DNA from: Pyrrhosoma nymphula
Lineage: Eukaryota; Arthropoda; Insecta; Odonata; Coenagrionidae
Direction of reading: 5' to 3'
DNA: 64,000 nucleotides
Assembly: GCA_963573305.1 (NCBI GenBank)
Contig: OY754327.1
Span: 185,760,386-185,824,385, forward strand
Positions within the stretch are counted from its first letter, which is position 1; every line of letters begins with the position of its first letter. This document shows, in pieces, positions 1 through 11,887 of the stretch. Made by a program: the position numbers and the translations under genes. The notes below the pieces were generated by a model. The model worked only from the letters and a program-made list of their open reading frames with translations, was not told where the DNA came from and did no database searches.

Positions 1-1142
1 AAGTGTTTGGGGGTGTCCAAGACGACGGTGAAGAGGATTGGTGCTGCTCACAAGGAGAGCGCTGAAGACTTGTCACCTGGTTCAAGAAGGAAGAAACTTT
101 GTACTTCGGGGAGAAGACGACTGTCAATCAAACTGGATGAATTCACTCTGGGAACAATTAGGAGAAGTATTCATGACTTTTACATGCGTGATCTATTTCC
201 GAATATAGGTAGCCTGCATTCCAATCTCGTGTATAATATGACGGATTTTCCAGAAATGTCTCAATCTACCCTTCTAAATATTGTCAAAAAAACTTGGATT
301 CCTTTTTAAAAAACTTAACAAAAAGCCCATCTTAATGGAATCTGCGACAGTAGCAGCATCACGGCATATATTTTTAAGGAAGATGAGAGAAATTCGTTCT
401 GAAGGGTATAATTAGTTTTTTTACCGATGAAACGTGGTGTGGACAAAATCATACTAATTGTAAGAGTCATTGGTAACAAAAAAATATCATCGAGTCACTT
501 AACGCCGATTTAACAAATTACAACCAATACAGAGGTTATTGTATATACAAGCATGTTAAACAAATATATGGATGGATGGGTGGTTTCAAAACCCCATCTG
601 GTGCTGGAAAAATGAAGTGAGGGAAAAATGAAATAATATCGTGGGTTTCTAAAAAGAACATCGCTTTGCCTCGGAATGTTGAAAAATTTGAACAGCTGAC
701 CAAATCCGAACTTATTGTCCTTGAACGGCCATACTTTCAAGCACCTGTAAAAATGCTTGAAAAACTTACGCAGCAGCAGCGATCTGAAGTTCAACTTGTT
801 TGGTTGCCCGTAGCCAATTGTGAGCTCGATCCCATTGAATTGATTCGGGCATTTGTTAAGGGCAAGTAAGCAAAAGTTAATTTGTTCAACGCTGCAGAGA
901 AGGGAAGAAGCATGGAGGTAATAAATACGCTCTGCCAAGAAGCTGTACGTTATGTAACTACTGAACTGTGGCGGAAGTGTATTTCCCATGCAAAAAAGAT
1001 AGGAGATCATTACTGGGAAAAAGTTAACTTAACAGACGATGTAATCGATAACTTAACAGACGAGCTACTAATAATAAATTTCATGGACTCTTATGAATCT
1101 TCCGAACGCATAGACTCTTCTGAAGAAGACGAATATGAATAA
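1..1142 (+). pseudogene. Decayed IS630/Tc1-mariner-type DDE transposase (left part outside window)
   Basis: The reading frame is broken but recognisable in pieces. Positions 7-309 encode an N-terminal helix-turn-helix-like region (start MGVSKTTVKRI). Around 422-476 a shifted frame reads FTDETWCGQNHTN, the first catalytic Asp block of IS630/mariner transposases. Around 570-615 is a piece reading GGFKTPSGAGK. Positions 666-869 encode the Glu block (CELDPIELIRAFVKGK), and 882-1142 the acidic C-terminal tail ending in a run of Glu/Asp/Ser. The family catalyses cut-and-paste transposition. The piece between the two catalytic blocks that should hold the second Asp (usual DNAPYH-type motif) is missing, and there are at least two frameshifts, so it is dead. 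I see no terminal inverted repeat at the right end; the left end lies outside the window. The assignment rests on motif recognition; the exact clade is not determined. Confidence 0.82.
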
Positions 1143-2460
1143 ATGTAAACAAATTTGTAAATAGTAATTTTATATTTTGTAAATACTTGTGTAAATAATA
1201 AGCTGTAAATGCCATCTTTAGACCTACCATTGGAAGTTCAAAGCCCTCATAGGGAAAGGTGATGGGAAATGAAAAGAATAACTTCTAAGCAAAAATGTTA
1301 AAAACGAAATAAATAGATTCTAAGACATAACAAACAAAGCCTACTGACATAGAAGCCGAGCGGCTGGTGGCGAAGAGCGGGTGTACGCGCGAACTGGGCA
1401 ACAGCTCACCTCGGTAACGGTAAATCCGGCCGAGCCGGTCGCCTGCTAGACTTAACGAAATCGCTTTTCAAATAACTCTCAATGTAAAAACACTGGTTTT
1501 TACTACAACATGGAGAATGATATCAGTGAGTATTTCATCTTTTACGCTCCACAACGCGACCAATCACGCTTTTGTGCGACCTTTCAGTCAAGAATAAAAG
1601 TGCAGTTAGTTACTTGATAACAACTTTTGTTTGGTTAAATATAAAAAGCTAAAACCTTGAAGTATATTAGACAACATTTGTATCCTACTGGTGGTGGAGT
1701 TTGGTTTCGATCGAATAACAAGTATTTAGGTAATACATTTTCAAAGTGGAGGCTTGGTTGAAAGGCGTAAAAAAACCGGTACTTTTTATATTCTCGATGT
1801 CATAAAAAATAGAAAAAATAATCATATTATTTTTTTGCTTATATAAGTAAACGTAAAATGAAATAAGACAAAATTTGGTGTAACTACTATTCATATAGGT
1901 TTATTCGTTCATTAGCTATCAGGCTACAAACTCGGGCATTCATAATTTTTATTTCGACGGTAGGAAGGGAACTCTTCATCGGAGTAAGCACGACACCCGT
2001 CACGACGCCGATCGCCTCTGCACGCGAAATTCAGTCAGAAATGTCCGACTGCAGAACCGGACTAATCGAATAAAACTCTCCATGTTTCTCTATCCAATCA
2101 ATGAAAACATTGCTTTTACAATAATCACAGAAGCTAGGGTCAGGGAACGTCGAACGTTGTAAAGGAATTGCGTCAAATTACGTTGAGCTTTCACTTCACT
2201 AAGGGATAGAGCGACCGGTTTGGCGGCCGGTCAGGTGAAGATGCATTTTATCACTTCTTCTCAGACTGTAAATCGAAACGCAGACTCCGCATTGGCTTCA
2301 CCCAGATGGGAACAAGGGTGCGCCGCGGCACGTAGCCAAGCACTACGGCTACTTGGTGACAAATACCCCATTTCGGTATTTAAAATTTGGAAAACGTAAT
2401 TAAGGAAATGAATATTTAATCAAAGGAGCGCTATGTCGCGGAGTGACCAATCTCGTACTC
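1143..2460. other. AT-rich DNA, no gene seen
   Basis: No recognisable reading frame, RNA gene or terminal-repeat structure. The first part (to about 1320) may be the 3' flank of the transposase remnant. Confidence 0.5.
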
Positions 2461-2466
2461 TGCGAG

Positions 2467-3345
2467 CTATTCCTGAGTAACAGCTGCTGCGATTATTCGA
2501 TGGTGGGGGGGAAGGGGATGCTGTTCGACAACAGCGCCGCAGCGGTCGGGGTGAGGTGAGGGCGTCCCCACCCCCTGCATCTTCCCTTTACCATTTCTTC
2601 GCCCATCCACACACGCCCGACTGGCCGGAGAAATGCTCCCAACAGCCGCGCTTCTCGCAAACGGAAAAAGTAATAACCGTAATGAATTAATAGGGAGGAG
2701 CATTGTTATTTGTTTTCTCATTCTATTTCCTTTTTCGGAGCACCGCAGCCAATGCAGGAGGAGGAGCGAATGGGAATGAGAGGTTGTTGTTGAGGGGGGA
2801 TGGGAGTGGAGGGAACTCCCGGAGGTGCTCTCTCCCTAAGGCGCGCCCCCGCTACACCCCCCGCGCTAATTACTAAGTACGCGAACGTTTAATTATTATT
2901 CCTCGCTCCCCGACCGATGACGACGACTCCCCACAGCATCCGCATCGAATCGGGAAGAGATTTTATAATTGCGATAAATTAGGGCACCGGAGGATGGGGG
3001 CGAGGAAGAGATTAGATTATTAAAGGCAGTAAAACACGCCGAGGAGAGGTGCCGCAGAGGGGCAGAGAGAGAGAGGCACGGAGGAGGCGGGAAGGGTGGT
3101 GGCCGGGGAAATTTTGGAACTTACGTTTTCCTTTTCACGGAGGAATGGCGCTCAGGAGGGGCCGGGGGGGGCCGTGGGTGGGTTGGGGGGGGGGCGGAGC
3201 ATGTGTGCGAACGCGGTGGTCAGCCTCCAGCGAAAGGGGAGGGGGTGGGAAAGGAGAAGGGGGGGATGGTCATTCCAATCATTTATACCGCTGCTTCGCC
3301 GCCTCCGACAGTATTTTTGTCGACTCATTTTGCGGGCATAGGAGG
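2467..3345. other. GC-rich island with G runs
   Basis: This stretch changes abruptly in base composition, with many CpG and long G tracts (for example around 3160-3200). Open frames exist on both strands but overlap each other and show no domain. A short GAGA-type run is present near 3067-3076. It could be an unmethylated CpG island or a regulatory region; nothing in the sequence proves this. Confidence 0.4.
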
Positions 3346-3676
3346 TCATTTGTTTACCAAATTAGGATATTAGTCTGAGAGAATTTCCAGGGAGAATTCA
3401 CGTACAACACAAAAATACGTGCATGCTCTTCCGCGTTATGCACGTGGAGAGATACAAGGCCACAGTCGGGATTAATATATAATGCTTCGGGGGGAGAGGG
3501 ATCTGATTCTGCATACGATCTTCCTAACTGGGAGTTTATGTCGAGACACATGCTCATAATTAGTTCCATTCGGTGAGATAATAAATTGCATAAATCTAAT
3601 AGTAATTGGACAACCAAGAGACTAAACCAGACCAATCTTTGAAATTATTATCTTTCGAGCTATGAGCTATTAGTAA

Positions 3677-3789
3677 GTCGAGTTACGCCGCTTTAAGTCG
3701 TTGTGAACTGGTAGATGCTATTCTCAAGGTCTCATATCTGGCGTTGCGCCGAGTCAAGCCAAGTTACGCTGAGTTAAGTTGTTGTGAAC
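3677..3789. repeat. Two direct 32-bp repeats, 81 bp apart
   Basis: 3677-3708 and 3758-3789 are imperfect copies of the same segment, each ending in GTTGTGAAC. The unit contains the variable core AGTTACGC..TTAAGT. It lies just left of the fold-back element at 3813 and might belong to the same larger repeat. Confidence 0.65.
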
Positions 3790-3812
3790 GAGGCTTAAGG
3801 CCAAAATAAACT

Positions 3813-4030
3813 GAACTTGCCGGGTTAATATTCCTTTCAGTCAGGCTCAGGTGTGGCATAATTGGTCAGAACTTATGCACCTCTTTCTTGTGTTTTTCTT
3901 TATGTGAAGGATTGGCTTCCAAGTGCTCCGATCCTTCAAGAAATGAAAAATACACGAAAAAGGCGCCAAAACTCTAGCCAATCATGTGACGCCTGAGCCT
4001 GACTGAAAGGTATATTAACCCGGCAAGTTC
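3813..4030. mobile_element. Fold-back (full-length hairpin) element
   Basis: The first 55 bases, starting GAACTTGCCGGGTTAATAT, are the reverse complement of the last 55 with a few mismatches. The homology continues inward: a C/T-rich segment near 3870-3900 pairs with an A-rich segment near 3940-3965, and AAGGAT pairs with ATCCTT close to the centre. The whole 218 bp can fold into one hairpin. There is no coding capacity. It resembles a MITE or snap-back element of unknown superfamily; no clear target-site duplication was found at either edge. Confidence 0.75.
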
Positions 4031-5600
4031 TGTGACTCGACATCAGCCATGAAGACGATGGCAGACACAGCGTTTTCTTCAACCGCCTTCCTTACCCCGT
4101 GAGAAACCCAAGAAAATGTCATCAGCACCGTCCCTCAAGTTGCTTAGGCTTCCAATATTGACTACGAAGAACACGCGTCAGCAAAAATAAAAAGACAAAA
4201 CGAAGCTTAGTAAGGATTTTTCCCCTAACTCAACTACACGAGTCATCTTTCTATCCAAGTAAATACCATGGCATAAAAGTCCAATGCGTCATGGTCCACC
4301 CAGAACTTCTAAATCTATACAAACATCAAAATTCCATCCCTTATTTATTAACCACTTGTTTTCGCAACTCCTTGTCACTGGATTACGTAATTCGTCAGCT
4401 CACCGACTTTCATCACCTATTACTTGAAGTTTGTAGTTTTTCATGCAACATTGCTCTACACAAATATTGGTTACACGTCAATCAAATGAAATTAATATTT
4501 TCAACGAAATTTAGGGAGCAGATGCGGATTTGACTGCCGACAACAGTATAGACCAAACTGTCGAAGTAAGGCAAGCAGAAGCAAGCATGCCAGTGAGGGA
4601 GAGTAGCTAATCAGAAAGGCATTGGAAAACAGAAGGCGTGCCCACAAATAGCAAATAGCAAACAGGCATATTGCTGCACTAAAGCTTAGCTAACTATTTC
4701 CCTTTCGAACCGAGCGCTAAAGCGAGGGTTAGAAGGCGTAAGGGGATTCTCACGAGAGATCTCATTCCGCGAAACCACGCATTGAAGAATTGGACGTATT
4801 AAAACGAATCCCCAAGGGATCCCAAGGACACAGAGTGCGCCAACCGCCAACTCAAAACAAAGCGTCACATTGACCAACTTTGCACAAACAATGCGCTCGC
4901 GCGTCGTCTCCGAGCGACAGTGAGCGGGCCGACGACGCGTCTCCAATGGACCACGAGCATCGGCGACAGTCATTCTCGGTGGACGTGCACCGCAGGATCG
5001 AAAGGAAGCCAAGGGTCTGCATGCCACGAAATCCGCCGATCCCTGCAACAGAGTGCGGTAACGGCCCGCGCGCCATCGCATCTCGAGAACGAAAAGGAAT
5101 TCTGAAATAAATTTGAAGCCGGGGCGTCGTTTGCAAACACTTGCGTGGGAGGAATGAGCGTTCATTCCGTCCATTTTGATGAATGAGTCCCGAGGAATGC
5201 GGAGCGCGAGAGGCAACGGTCAGCAGCCGCGTAACAGTCAAAGCATTCGCGAAGTGAGTGAACCGTTGCCACAACTGCTTAGGACATTCTTATTTCATCA
5301 ATGCTGGTAAAATTGGAGCGTAATGTCTTCTCATCCGCAAGCAATGCCGATATTGCAATGGCTGTTTTTTGGTTAACGCAAATGGAATGGTGACACCTTA
5401 CCTAATGATCACGTATAGAGAATTAGGAAGTATATTTTCGCCACGATTTGTGTCAAAATTGAATGATTAATAATAAATACCAGAAGTTGAGCCCAACAGC
5501 ATGAGTGATTAATTTTTTTGCTACACGGCTGAGGTCTGGTGAGGCAATGCCAGGCTCGACGGCTAAATTTTGACTTCTCCGTAAAAAGGATGAGCAAACA
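4031..5600. other. No gene recognised
   Basis: Mixed-composition DNA. Open frames on both strands around 4686-5274 overlap one another in a moderately GC-rich patch and show no domain. A separate frame at 4291-4533 also has no recognisable feature. Confidence 0.4.
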
Positions 5601-6750
5601 AACATGGTCGGTCTGCGACTGAAGCGATTCCGTGGGAAAACAGGAGCACACATGCATTCCTCGACCGACCTATGTCGCTCGAAGCGCACTCCAGCGGGAG
5701 CGCCCCTCGCCACCAAAGGGGGGGGGGCGGAGTGGGGCGTGGGGGCAAACCGGGGAGGATTTCCTTCGGCAGCGCGAGGTGTAATTTCATTAGAGAGCCA
5801 CCGACAGGGGGCAGGGAGCAGGGAGCAGGAGAAGGACGAGGGCATCGGTGGCAGTTACCGAGGCAGTAATTCATTCCGCCTTCCCAGAATGCGTTGGGCG
5901 CCCGGAGTGAACATCGCACACGATTGGGAAGACGAATTAGCGTCTTCGGAGAGATCTTAAGCAGATGGAGCGTTATTTTTTTCCGAACGCAAAGAGCAGC
6001 AATAAAACAGCGCAGCAAAGGGCAGGAGATACACGTCCTCAGGGAAATGAGTTGAGAGCAGTCCTGAGTGTGGGCAGGGAAGACCCGCACCTCTCGACCG
6101 GGGACGAGGGTGGACGATATTGGGAGCAACAGGACGATCCGACCTCGCGACATCAATGGCAGTGAAAGACGACCGATTCGTTCTGAGCCAGATTCACGCA
6201 AACGGACCCCTTTCTCTCTCTCGAAGGACGAGGGCCCCTCCTCTCCCCTCGTGGCCATTGTCACGACGCCCGACGCCGCGACGCTCCGTCCCGGGGCGAG
6301 GGAGGAGGAGAAGGCCCGAGTGGAAAGGGTCTCCTCACCCCGCCCTTCCATATTTATGACCCTCGCCTCGGTGCATAAGTTAAAAACGGAGAGGGCAGCA
6401 CCGGCCCCCTCGCCATTTCTGGGAGAGGGGGGGCGAGCACCCCCTTCCCCCCCACAGAAGACCCTTTTCCCCCCTCCCCGACCCACGGGTCGGACGTAGA
6501 GACTCGGGAGCAAAAAAGGAGGGGGATCGAATGTGGGGACGCCTCCGCCCCCACTGCCCCCAACCTGTGTAACGGGGGGTGGGGCACAAAAAACAAAGGA
6601 GGCTAGCTAGAGAGGAATTGGAATCGGGTTGTGGCGACTGCTCTCTCTTGTTTCGGGGAAGAGTGGAGTAGGAGGCGTGGTGGGAGGAGGGAAGGGGGGA
6701 CAAGGAAAGGCGAGTCCAGCCAACCGATCCTCGGGCCGCACCGCAGAGAG
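5600..6750. other. GC-rich island, overlapping open frames
   Basis: High GC with CpG, G runs (near 5718) and C runs (near 6440). It keeps long open frames on both strands at once, including one of about 950 bases on the minus strand, which is expected from stop-poor composition. The translations are low-complexity Pro/Arg/Gly/Ser sequence without motifs. Not called as a gene. Confidence 0.45.
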
Positions 6751-7094
6751 ACCTCGCACGGAAAGGATGAACGCTATTCCTATGTGGTCAATGGGAAAAG
6801 TGAGGGGTCATCCTCATGCCTAAGATGCCACAAGATAAACATCCTCCCATTGCGATGAATCAACTTTAGCCTAGACAACAAGATATTCGAAAATGTGTCT
6901 CCTCGAATGCGTAATGCCTATCGATTGAGGGCACGATCTGATTGCAACACTGCGTCGTGTAACGAGTCTCTCGATGCAACGAGACGCTATTTGTCCATCA
7001 CCCTCCGCACTGAAGAGAACAAAACGCCGACGATGTCAGTCTAACCGCTGACTTTTTTGTGTTCTTTTCGTATTCTTACTTTGGACAAAGTTAT

Positions 7095-7108
7095 TTACAT
7101 GTTCACGA
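7095..7108. repeat. Target-site duplication, left copy
   Basis: TTACATGTTCACGA, identical to 7299-7312; brackets the 5S-derived SINE. Confidence 0.85.
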
Positions 7109-7298
7109 GTGAGTATGTTTGTTTAACGTGCTTCGACGGCTAAGGTCATTCCGCACATACTGTCTGCCACGTGTAGACAGGGGAAACAGCACTCGGACGA
7201 ATCGGAGGATCACCCCTCCAAACTCGAGCCGAGCCCAACGATGCTTAACTTCGGTGACTGATCGGGAACCGGTGTTTCCATCGTGGCAGGTCGTTGCC
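7109..7298 (-). mobile_element. 5S rRNA-derived SINE (SINE3 type) with exact target duplication
   Basis: Read on the minus strand, the element starts at 7298 with GGCAACGACC, the 5' end of a 5S rRNA. It follows 5S to about 7180 (119 bases, the normal 5S length is near 120), including the internal promoter block around GAAGTTAAGCATCGTTGGGC. The remaining 70 bases (7179-7109) are an unrelated tail containing CCGTCGAAGCACGTTAAAC, probably LINE-derived. The element is bounded exactly by a 14-bp duplication, TTACATGTTCACGA, at 7095-7108 and 7299-7312. A 5S head, a foreign tail and a target duplication abutting base 1 of the 5S define a SINE3-type retroposon, transcribed by RNA polymerase III when intact. 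A plain 5S pseudogene would not explain the tail. Confidence 0.82.
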
Positions 7299-7312
7299 TT
7301 ACATGTTCACGA
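7299..7312. repeat. Target-site duplication, right copy
   Basis: TTACATGTTCACGA, identical to 7095-7108; begins at the base next to the first base of the 5S head. Confidence 0.85.
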
Positions 7313-7577
7313 ATTAGTTAAAGTACCAAGCGCGTTTTCTGCGAGATTTAATATGATTATAGTATCGAGGGTATCTATATTTGTAATTATTCACAACCCC
7401 CTGAGTTGTTACAGAAGGAGTTCCCCAGAAGATGACCGTTCTTGTTTCCTCACACTCCCAACTCATCCCTTTCCTCCACCTTCGAAGCAATGAGGAGAGA
7501 AGAACATCGAAGAGCCGTTCTCGTGACGCGAGTGGCCACCAGTCAGAGCCAAGATGCTAAAGCCAATGGAGCACGAA

Positions 7578-7635
7578 ACATAGCGACATAGCCACATAGC
7601 GACATAGCGACATAGATAAAGCCAATGACATAGCG
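7578..7635. repeat. Short degenerate tandem repeat
   Basis: Several copies of an 8-9 base unit near ACATAGCG, with a slightly larger period interrupted by TAAAGCCAATG. The unit is too short and too regular to be a CRISPR array. Confidence 0.6.
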
Positions 7636-8454
7636 ACGACGTAAGGATGGCTGCTTCTTTTACATTTAATGCCACCTGCTCTTCTTTGATGCATATTTCA
7701 ATTCATCGTTTATTAAGCGCCTGGTCACTTGCCTGGTCATATTCGGACAAAGTAGCACACACCACAAGCGGCTTTGACTTCAAATTCCCCGCGTCCTGAT
7801 TCTTTTAAAACGGCGCCTTTGCTAACAAATAAATTTTTACGCTCACGAGATCAGTATTGATCCATTACTTTGTTGAGGAGAGAGTCATTTGAATGTCTAT
7901 AACTATCACGCGGGCATGACAAATTATAGGCCGTGGTCAAACTTTAAATTCATGACGAAGACTTCTCGCTCGACCATACTCGTCAGCGCGACACACATCG
8001 TCACTAGAAAATTACATGAACCAACGATACCTTCGCTAAAGCGCACGGTTACAATCACCAAAGAAAACAGAAGACACCGAATTCATAGAATATGCAAATG
8101 ATCAAATAATTAATTATGGAGTGAAAACTTGCTGTTCAGCGATATTACGCCATGGCGTGGCCATCTTTGCAAAGACATATCGATCTAGTAGTAGTAAACT
8201 GTGGCATTATTATGAACAAACGTGCAGTTGTAGAGCACTTATCTCAAAACACAGATATAACAATGGAAACAGAGAGCTCCCCTGTGTAGGATGTAAGAGA
8301 TATTGAAGTTTTTCCGCCAGTGTATAACATGTGTAGACGCAATCAACCTAACTGGGCCTTCGGCGGCGTATTAGCGGCGGTTGGCCGTTAAATCACATTT
8401 AAAAACCATAGCACACATATTGAATGACATCGGAAAGAAGAGTCCATAGTGAAA

Positions 8455-10010
8455 CCAAAAGGCAAAGTTTGCTTATTCGCAAAATATGATTTCTTAAAAT
8501 CCGTAGAGGATGAAAACACCGAAGTAGCAAGGAAATACTCATTGGAAATTCTACGCAAAGAAATCGATTAATATATTCCAGTAAAACTGAAACATGAAGG
8601 TAAAAAACCATGCTGGTACAATAACGAAGTAAGAAGAGAACTAAGAAGGATGAGATATTAACGCAATATCCTTAAAAACACCACCGAATATTGTGAAAAA
8701 ACCACGGAACTCAAGGCTAGAGAAAACTTAATTACTCAACGCTAAAAAAAAGCAAATAATGCGTACTGCTCTACGAAACTTCAATAAAAAGGTGCTGGGT
8801 GAATTACTGGACCAAAACAACAAATCATTTTGGTCTTACGCAAGAGAAATTCCGAGTGAACCGCAGAGTCTTCGACGAACAAAAACGGCATTTAAGTAGT
8901 TACGAGCAGTATTGGCAAAGAGAAAAAGATGTCTACTCTGTGGTATCGGCACACCCCACACACTGAACTACGTCTTTGGAAGCGCATGCACAAAGGATGA
9001 CACCTTGCATGACGCAGACACCCCTGACGCAGCGCAATGGGAGAATAAAACAGCTACGCTCAATTTCATGTAAGAAGTGCCCTGGTCCAGAAGATAAACC
9101 TGCAAGCATGCTCAAGGAGTTGGCCCCACACACATCGCATTATTTCTCTAATTCACATTTAACAAGTATTTAACCGCTGGCGCCACAAGGCTGGAAAGTA
9201 ATAATTTCCACTCCAATATTTAAGAAAGGGAAACACACAAGAATTCCTATAACGCTTAACATCGCAAGGTTCTCGGAAACATAATTGTTAGTAATAACCT
9301 TCCTGAATAATCGAAACTTCTTCCACAGCACGGAATCCGTAAGATTAGGTCTTGCAAAACGTAGCTTGAAATCTTCCACCATGACATTCTAAAATTAAAT
9401 TAAGAGAAAAGTAAACTGACGCATTATTCCTGGATTTCAAGAAAGCATTTGACAAGGTTTCTCACAAAAAACCTTTATTCAAATTACAATGATGTGAGGA
9501 AAATAAAAATATAATGCATTTCATACGCGATTTTCTAAGTGACCGCAAAAAAATGAATGTCCACGGCATTAGTTCCAGCATTGTAAGTGAAAAGTAAAAC
9601 TTAGTTATTCCAGATGGATAACACAAGTTATACTTTTCATTTTCAATGTTAAGCAAATTTCACCAAGTCACGCCTGAGACAAAGGATCATTTGAGTGACG
9701 TTCGGCGTCCAGGGGGGGGGGGGGGTTGAGAAAACCTTACATTGTCTTATATTGGGGGAGGGAGGGGTCAAAAATGGCATAAATCGTCTTACGTAATACT
9801 TGAACGGCTCCTTATTTACGAGCATACAATTGAAATTAAGTCTAGAGTGAGTAGCAGAATTAGATTGTCTGCAGACTACGCCATGTCATTTTCCGAGAAA
9901 TTGACACAAATACGGACTTAGAAGTTCTGTCTCATCAGGCCTTAATAACGCTAACTCGTAGTATTTACTGTAGATTAGATGTAGATTATCATGCTCATGT
10001 ATACCAGTTT
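8455..10010 (+). pseudogene. CR1/Jockey-type LINE reverse transcriptase remnant, interrupted
   Basis: Translating across frameshifts shows the usual order of a non-LTR retrotransposon ORF2. The endonuclease-RT linker with GKKPCWYNNEVRRELRRMR lies at about 8590-8660, and FGSACTKDDT near 8970. KKCPGPEDKPASMLKELA follows at about 9077-9125, and a finger motif GWKVI.TPIFKKGK at about 9190-9235. The catalytic palm segment FKKAFDKVSHK is at about 9438-9475, followed by HFIRDFLSDRK. The YADD-type box region (RLSADYAM) appears at about 9860-9885. The protein would copy its own RNA at a nicked target. Numerous stops and frameshifts make it non-functional. The expected block after the palm (GVPQGS-LGPLLF) is replaced by unrelated DNA at about 9622-9815. 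A related copy is at 51110-51900. Confidence 0.85.
9622..9815 (+). mobile_element. Insert in the LINE: Penelope-leader-like segment plus G-run segment
   Basis: The LINE frame is lost here. Positions 9628-9680 end in CACCAAGTCACGCCTGAGAC, which matches the leader segment downstream of the ribozymes in the Penelope-type copies at 42.0, 46.0 and 48.0 kb. The rest contains a run of 14 G (9712-9725) and a G-rich stretch near 9755. I could not find a duplication bounding the insert, so its ends are approximate and it may be composite. Confidence 0.5.
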
Positions 10011-11590
10011 CACTGAACACAAATAGCAGTGAGAGCCACCACCCAACGCATGACCACCCGAGTGATTGAATACCAGGGTTTATGCTATTTATAGTCCCAT
10101 GCGCCAATATTCTTCATCTTTGACACAGTAGGCATCTTAAACACTTAAAAATATAGCTTCAGAAATCAAATCGAATGTCTCGGAGAGTTGCTGTCCTCAA
10201 CGAAGCCCACCAAAAAGACACTCCCCTCCCTCGAAGGATCTTCTCAATCGCCTTCAAAACATCAAGGGAAGGGAGATTCAAATAACCCGAAGATGTCACA
10301 TTTTCCCAAACCCTTTGAGTTGAAATAGAGACTGATTCTCGGGGGAGGGCGAGAGAGAAAGGATCAAAGATTAATTGGGGACAAACGGAGCAAGAAGGAA
10401 GAAGTTGACACGAATACCATTTTGTGAATAGGCACCGCGTTGCTTTCAAAGGGAAAGACCCCGGAACCCATCGCTTTCGCTTTTGAAATCATGCCACCGA
10501 AGGGAATGACGAAATACATATTAGAAACATGTGCTGCCAATCTAAAGGTCATTCGGTGAGTTCTTAAAGCGAAAAGGCTTAAGAATATCACACGTACTTT
10601 GTGGAATTACAAACACCAAGCTTTTTGCGTCTGGAGAATGGACGATGAGGGATGGCAGAAAGGAGCAGTGCCTACTAAAGGTAACTAAAGTGCGAAAAAC
10701 TAATAATTTATTATTTAAGGATGGAGGAGGACCAAATTCTCCGAAGGAAACATCCAATACATCGTGACCCAATTCATTCATTGGAGAGGTCCGCTTCAAT
10801 TGAAACCAGTCTCACGCAGCAAAATTCAGGGGATCCACTGTACTATTTTCGTACAGCCGACGTCACATTTTTCTTACTTGCCGAGTGAACGCAGTCATCG
10901 TTTCATATCAGAAAGCTTGACAATGATTGAAGTCGTCCATTTGAATATATAAAACCTTAAGCTTTCTCTTCGCTTCCGGCAACCCGTCAAAATCTCACCG
11001 AAATACCGTCTGATCTCTCTAATTCATCTCTCGGCATTTACGCGTGATTCTATGAGCGCCAGTTGAGCCAAATATTCGAGATTATGAGACCCCTAGCGAG
11101 AATGCGGCTGGTCTAATATCAAAGGCCCCCCTCACTTCACACCCAGAACCGATGCAAGAGAAAGCACAAAAGAGAGACGCACTGTCATTGTCAGATAGAT
11201 GCGTGCGAACAAACATTTCTCCTTCTTCCAATGCTCCACTAGCGACGAAATCTAAAATAAAGCGAGGTGTGAATCCGCCATTAAACACATTTTACTCTTC
11301 GTCCTTCCTATATCTCAATTCTTTTTCTTTATTCCCCGATTCATCAGTGCTCCTGATATCCCCCGCCACACGCCCTTGCGGTGGATTTCAGGGGAGTATG
11401 TAGATATGTAAAATCGTAAGATAACTTTTAAAAACTTGAAATAAGTATGATGCTTGGATATCACGTCTGAGCTTAGGTTTAATCCTATTCGTTGCCTTTA
11501 GTTCGTCGGTTAGGTGCGATTGCCATTATTTGACTGAAAGAGACGTAAATATTTAAAGGTATTTTCGGCTTTAGGTATAAAGACCGTTGT
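10011..11590. other. No gene recognised
   Basis: Mostly AT-rich. Minus-strand open frames between 10159 and 10799 carry no recognisable domain. Confidence 0.4.
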
Positions 11591-11596
11591 TGAGAG

Positions 11597-11844
11597 TGTA
11601 GCGTTTGAACAGTACTTCGGTATTTGTTTAATTTTGTATAGTTTTTGTTTGAATGTTTTAATTTATTTTTATGTTGATTGTTAAAATGTTTTGGTTACGA
11701 AGTTTTTGTTTTGGGGGAGAAATTGTTTGTTAAGGGCAGAGAGAGAGTAGGACTGGCAGCTGCTCTGCACGTGTGAGATGAATTAAAGAATAAAGAAAGC
11801 AGAAAATAAGTGTTAATAATTTATAAACATCGTCTGACGCTACA
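11597..11844 (+). repeat. 5' LTR
   Basis: 248 bp, TGTAGCG at the start and CGCTACA at the end form a short terminal inverted repeat. It contains AATAAAG-type sequence near 11790. Nearly identical to 14350-14607. Confidence 0.92.
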
Positions 11845-11869
11845 GGCGTGGACGCAAACCCAAATTTTC

Positions 11870-11887
11870 TGGTGGCAGCGGTGGGAT
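11870..11887 (+). promoter_or_regulatory. Candidate primer-binding site
   Basis: TGGTGGCAGCGGTGGGAT begins with the TGG expected opposite a tRNA 3' CCA end. It starts 25 bases after the LTR, farther than usual, so the call is tentative. The priming tRNA was not identified. Confidence 0.45.

Noticed and set aside
7180..7298. Functional 5S rRNA gene
   Set aside because: Diverged in the 3' third, no T-run terminator directly after it, not in a tandem array, and bounded by a retroposition duplication.
7578..7635. CRISPR array
   Set aside because: Eukaryotic context; units of 8-9 bases without proper spacers.
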